Source of the DNA: Ilumatobacteraceae bacterium
GTDB lineage: Bacteria > Actinomycetota > Acidimicrobiia > Acidimicrobiales > Ilumatobacteraceae
Reading direction: 5' to 3'
Assembly: GCA_030728545.1 (NCBI GenBank)
Contig: JANQZQ010000110.1
Coordinates: 1-14,455 of the forward strand
Length of the DNA: 14,455 nucleotides
Each line of letters starts with the position of its first letter. Position 1 is the first letter of the stretch. Below the pieces are notes generated by a model. It worked only from the letters and a program-made list of their open reading frames with translations. It ran no database searches and was not told where the DNA came from. The position numbers and the translations under genes are program-made. Shown in pieces: positions 13,405 to 14,455 of this stretch.

Positions 13405-13926
13405 TCACACCAGTTTCAGGTGGAATGGTTCGGCATCTTTGGGCTGATCTTCGCGAGTGCGATACAACTTGACGGCCTCGCGACGCTGGTCTGGGGTCAT
13501 GCGGTCGAACATGAGCACCCCGTTGAGGTGATCCACCTCGTGTTGAAACAAACGCGCCAATAGTTCGTCGGCTTCAAACTCCACTTGATTGCCTTGCAGG
13601 TTAATGCCACGCACCAAGACGTTCTTCGGGCGCAGCATCTCCACATACAGACCAGGAATCGACAGACAGCCTTCGTCGTATACCCACTCCCCACTCGACT
13701 CGGCAATCTGCGGGTTCAAAATCACCTCGCGCTTGTCGTCGATGTCGTAGACAAAAATTTGACGTTGCACACCAATTTGGGTGGCTGCCAACCCAATGCC
13801 GGGGGCTTTGTACATGACCTCGAACATCTCGTCAGTAAGCGACACCAACTTGGCATCAATATTGGTGACGGGTTCGGCGACAGCTTTCAATACAGGGTCG
13901 CCAAAGGTGCGAATTTCGTACGTCAC
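13405..13926 (-). CDS. def: Peptide deformylase
   Basis: Removes the N-formyl group from nascent proteins, the counterpart of fmt downstream. The 173-aa sequence has all three family motifs: GIGLAATQIG (43-52), EGCLSIPG (85-92) and HEVDH (129-133). Cys87, His129 and His133 are the metal ligands and Glu130 the catalytic base. The start is GTG at 13926, giving MTYEIRTFGDPVL, the standard N-terminus. No SD precedes it, but TAGCCT ends 8 nt upstream, so a leaderless message is plausible. The gene is divergent from the RsmC-like methyltransferase gene across 23 bp. Confidence 0.96.
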   Translation of the reverse strand: MTYEIRTFGDPVLKAVAEPVTNIDAKLVSLTDEMFEVMYKAPGIGLAATQIGVQRQIFVYDIDDKREVILNPQIAESSGEWVYDEGCLSIPGLYVEMLRPKNVLVRGINLQGNQVEFEADELLARLFQHEVDHLNGVLMFDRMTPDQRREAVKLYRTREDQPKDAEPFHLKLV

Positions 13927-13934
13927 GCTGTGTA

Positions 13935-13940
13935 AGGCTA
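13935..13940 (-). promoter_or_regulatory. -10-like element for def
   Basis: TAGCCT on the minus strand followed by 8 nt and the GTG start of def. No SD and no clear -35 are seen. It lies in the 23-bp space shared with the divergent methyltransferase gene, so both starts must use very short or absent leaders. Confidence 0.3.
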
Positions 13941-13949
13941 CCGATTGGC

Positions 13950-14455
13950 ATGTCGTCGTCTGATCACTACTTCACCCCAGACCCGACATCGCCCTCGACG
14001 CCGACTACTCATCAAGTGCAGGTGCGCAAACTGCAACTCACGCTGGCTGGCGACCGCGGCGTATTCAACCACGGTGAACTCGATTGGGGCACCCGAGTGC
14101 TCATTGAGAATGCGCAAGTGCCAACTGGTGGCGTGCTGCTCGACCTTGGCTGTGGGGGTGGTGCAATCGCCGTGGCTCTGGCCAAGCTGCGCCCAAATGC
14201 CGAAGTCTGGGCTGTCGACGTAAACGAGCGGGCAATCGAAGTAGCCCGTCGCACCGTGAAGCTCAATGACCTTTCTAATGTGCGGGTCGTGACTGTGGGC
14301 GACGTGCCCGCTGACTTGCAGTTTGACGCAATCTGGTCGAATCCCCCGATTCGTATCGGCAAAGACGAACTGCATCGCCTGCTCCGCGAATGGTTGGCGC
14401 GCCTCACCCCGCAGGGTTGCGCCGACTTGGTGGTGCACAAAAATTTGGGTTCTGA
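13950..14455 (+). CDS. RsmC-like class I SAM methyltransferase (runs off window)
   Basis: A small-domain (MTS) methyltransferase like the one that makes m2G in 16S rRNA. The frame is open from ATG 13950 to the window edge, giving 168 codons without a stop. After a Ser/Thr/Pro-rich start it shows VFNHGELDWGTRVLIEN, the equivalent of the RsmC FS...LD.G...LL block. SAM motif I (LLDLGCGGGAIAVALAK) and WAVDVNERAIEVARR with its acidic ribose-binding residue follow. The catalytic NPP motif appears as IWSNPPIRIGK, and the fold continues with LTPQGCADLVVH. Only the single C-terminal-type domain is present, as in actinobacterial short forms of about 200 aa, so only the last few dozen residues should be missing. 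Exact rRNA target not proven. Divergent from def. Confidence 0.85.
   Translation, partial: MSSSDHYFTPDPTSPSTPTTHQVQVRKLQLTLAGDRGVFNHGELDWGTRVLIENAQVPTGGVLLDLGCGGGAIAVALAKLRPNAEVWAVDVNERAIEVARRTVKLNDLSNVRVVTVGDVPADLQFDAIWSNPPIRIGKDELHRLLREWLARLTPQGCADLVVHKNLGS

Noticed and set aside
1..14455. CRISPR array, tRNA, transposase, prophage or att sites
   Set aside because: I saw no repeat-spacer pattern, tRNA cloverleaf, transposase-like protein or long terminal repeats. The single 15-bp repeat pair is too short to call an att site.

Overview
The window reads as chromosomal DNA from a moderately GC-rich actinobacterium. The infC-rpmI-rplT-trmH order, a DUF1844 gene divergent from infC, frequent GTG/TTG starts, several -10-like TANNNT hexamers 6-8 nt before a start codon (typical of leaderless mRNAs) and the I78 and YbjN/TY-Chap-like small proteins all fit. 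A member of Acidimicrobiia is my best guess, but this is inference. The region is gene-dense. I see no rRNA, tRNA, CRISPR, phage or transposon.

Region 1 (1-3014, minus strand) is one translation operon in the order infC (IF3), rpmI (L35), rplT (L20), trmH-type RNA methyltransferase, msrA, rhodanese lipoprotein. The last three are joined by 4-nt stop/start overlaps. Two genes lack a conventional start where homology demands one. infC seems to begin at ATA, in the stop of a tiny leader ORF that has a perfect Shine-Dalgarno (SD) sequence. trmH seems to begin at CTG in a CTGA overlap. IF3 is the factor that discriminates against such codons, so the operon may be self-tuned.

Region 2 (3247-6669) holds a DUF1844 gene on the plus strand, converging on rmuC. 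Upstream of rmuC on the same strand is a large DUF2779 protein that fuses a Cas4/RecB-like Fe-S nuclease half to a DEDD-exonuclease-like half. Both minus-strand genes point to DNA processing.

Region 3 (6766-9107, plus strand) is the accessory-looking part. A 240-bp leader carries an 18-bp palindrome and a compound RNA stem structure. It is followed by four tightly packed genes: an unrecognised 160-aa protein, an HD-family hydrolase resembling small alarmone hydrolases, an acidic protein with a possible YbjN/CesT-like fold, and a TY-Chap-like chaperone-domain protein. If any undescribed system is here, this cassette is the candidate.

Region 4 (9104-11519) has an I78-inhibitor-like lipoprotein divergent from a LOG-family nucleotide hydrolase. 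The latter is followed by an unrecognised, probably (alpha/alpha)-toroid protein.

Region 5 (11559-14455) is housekeeping: def-fmt-hisG on the minus strand, divergent from an RsmC-like rRNA methyltransferase that runs off the right edge of the window.
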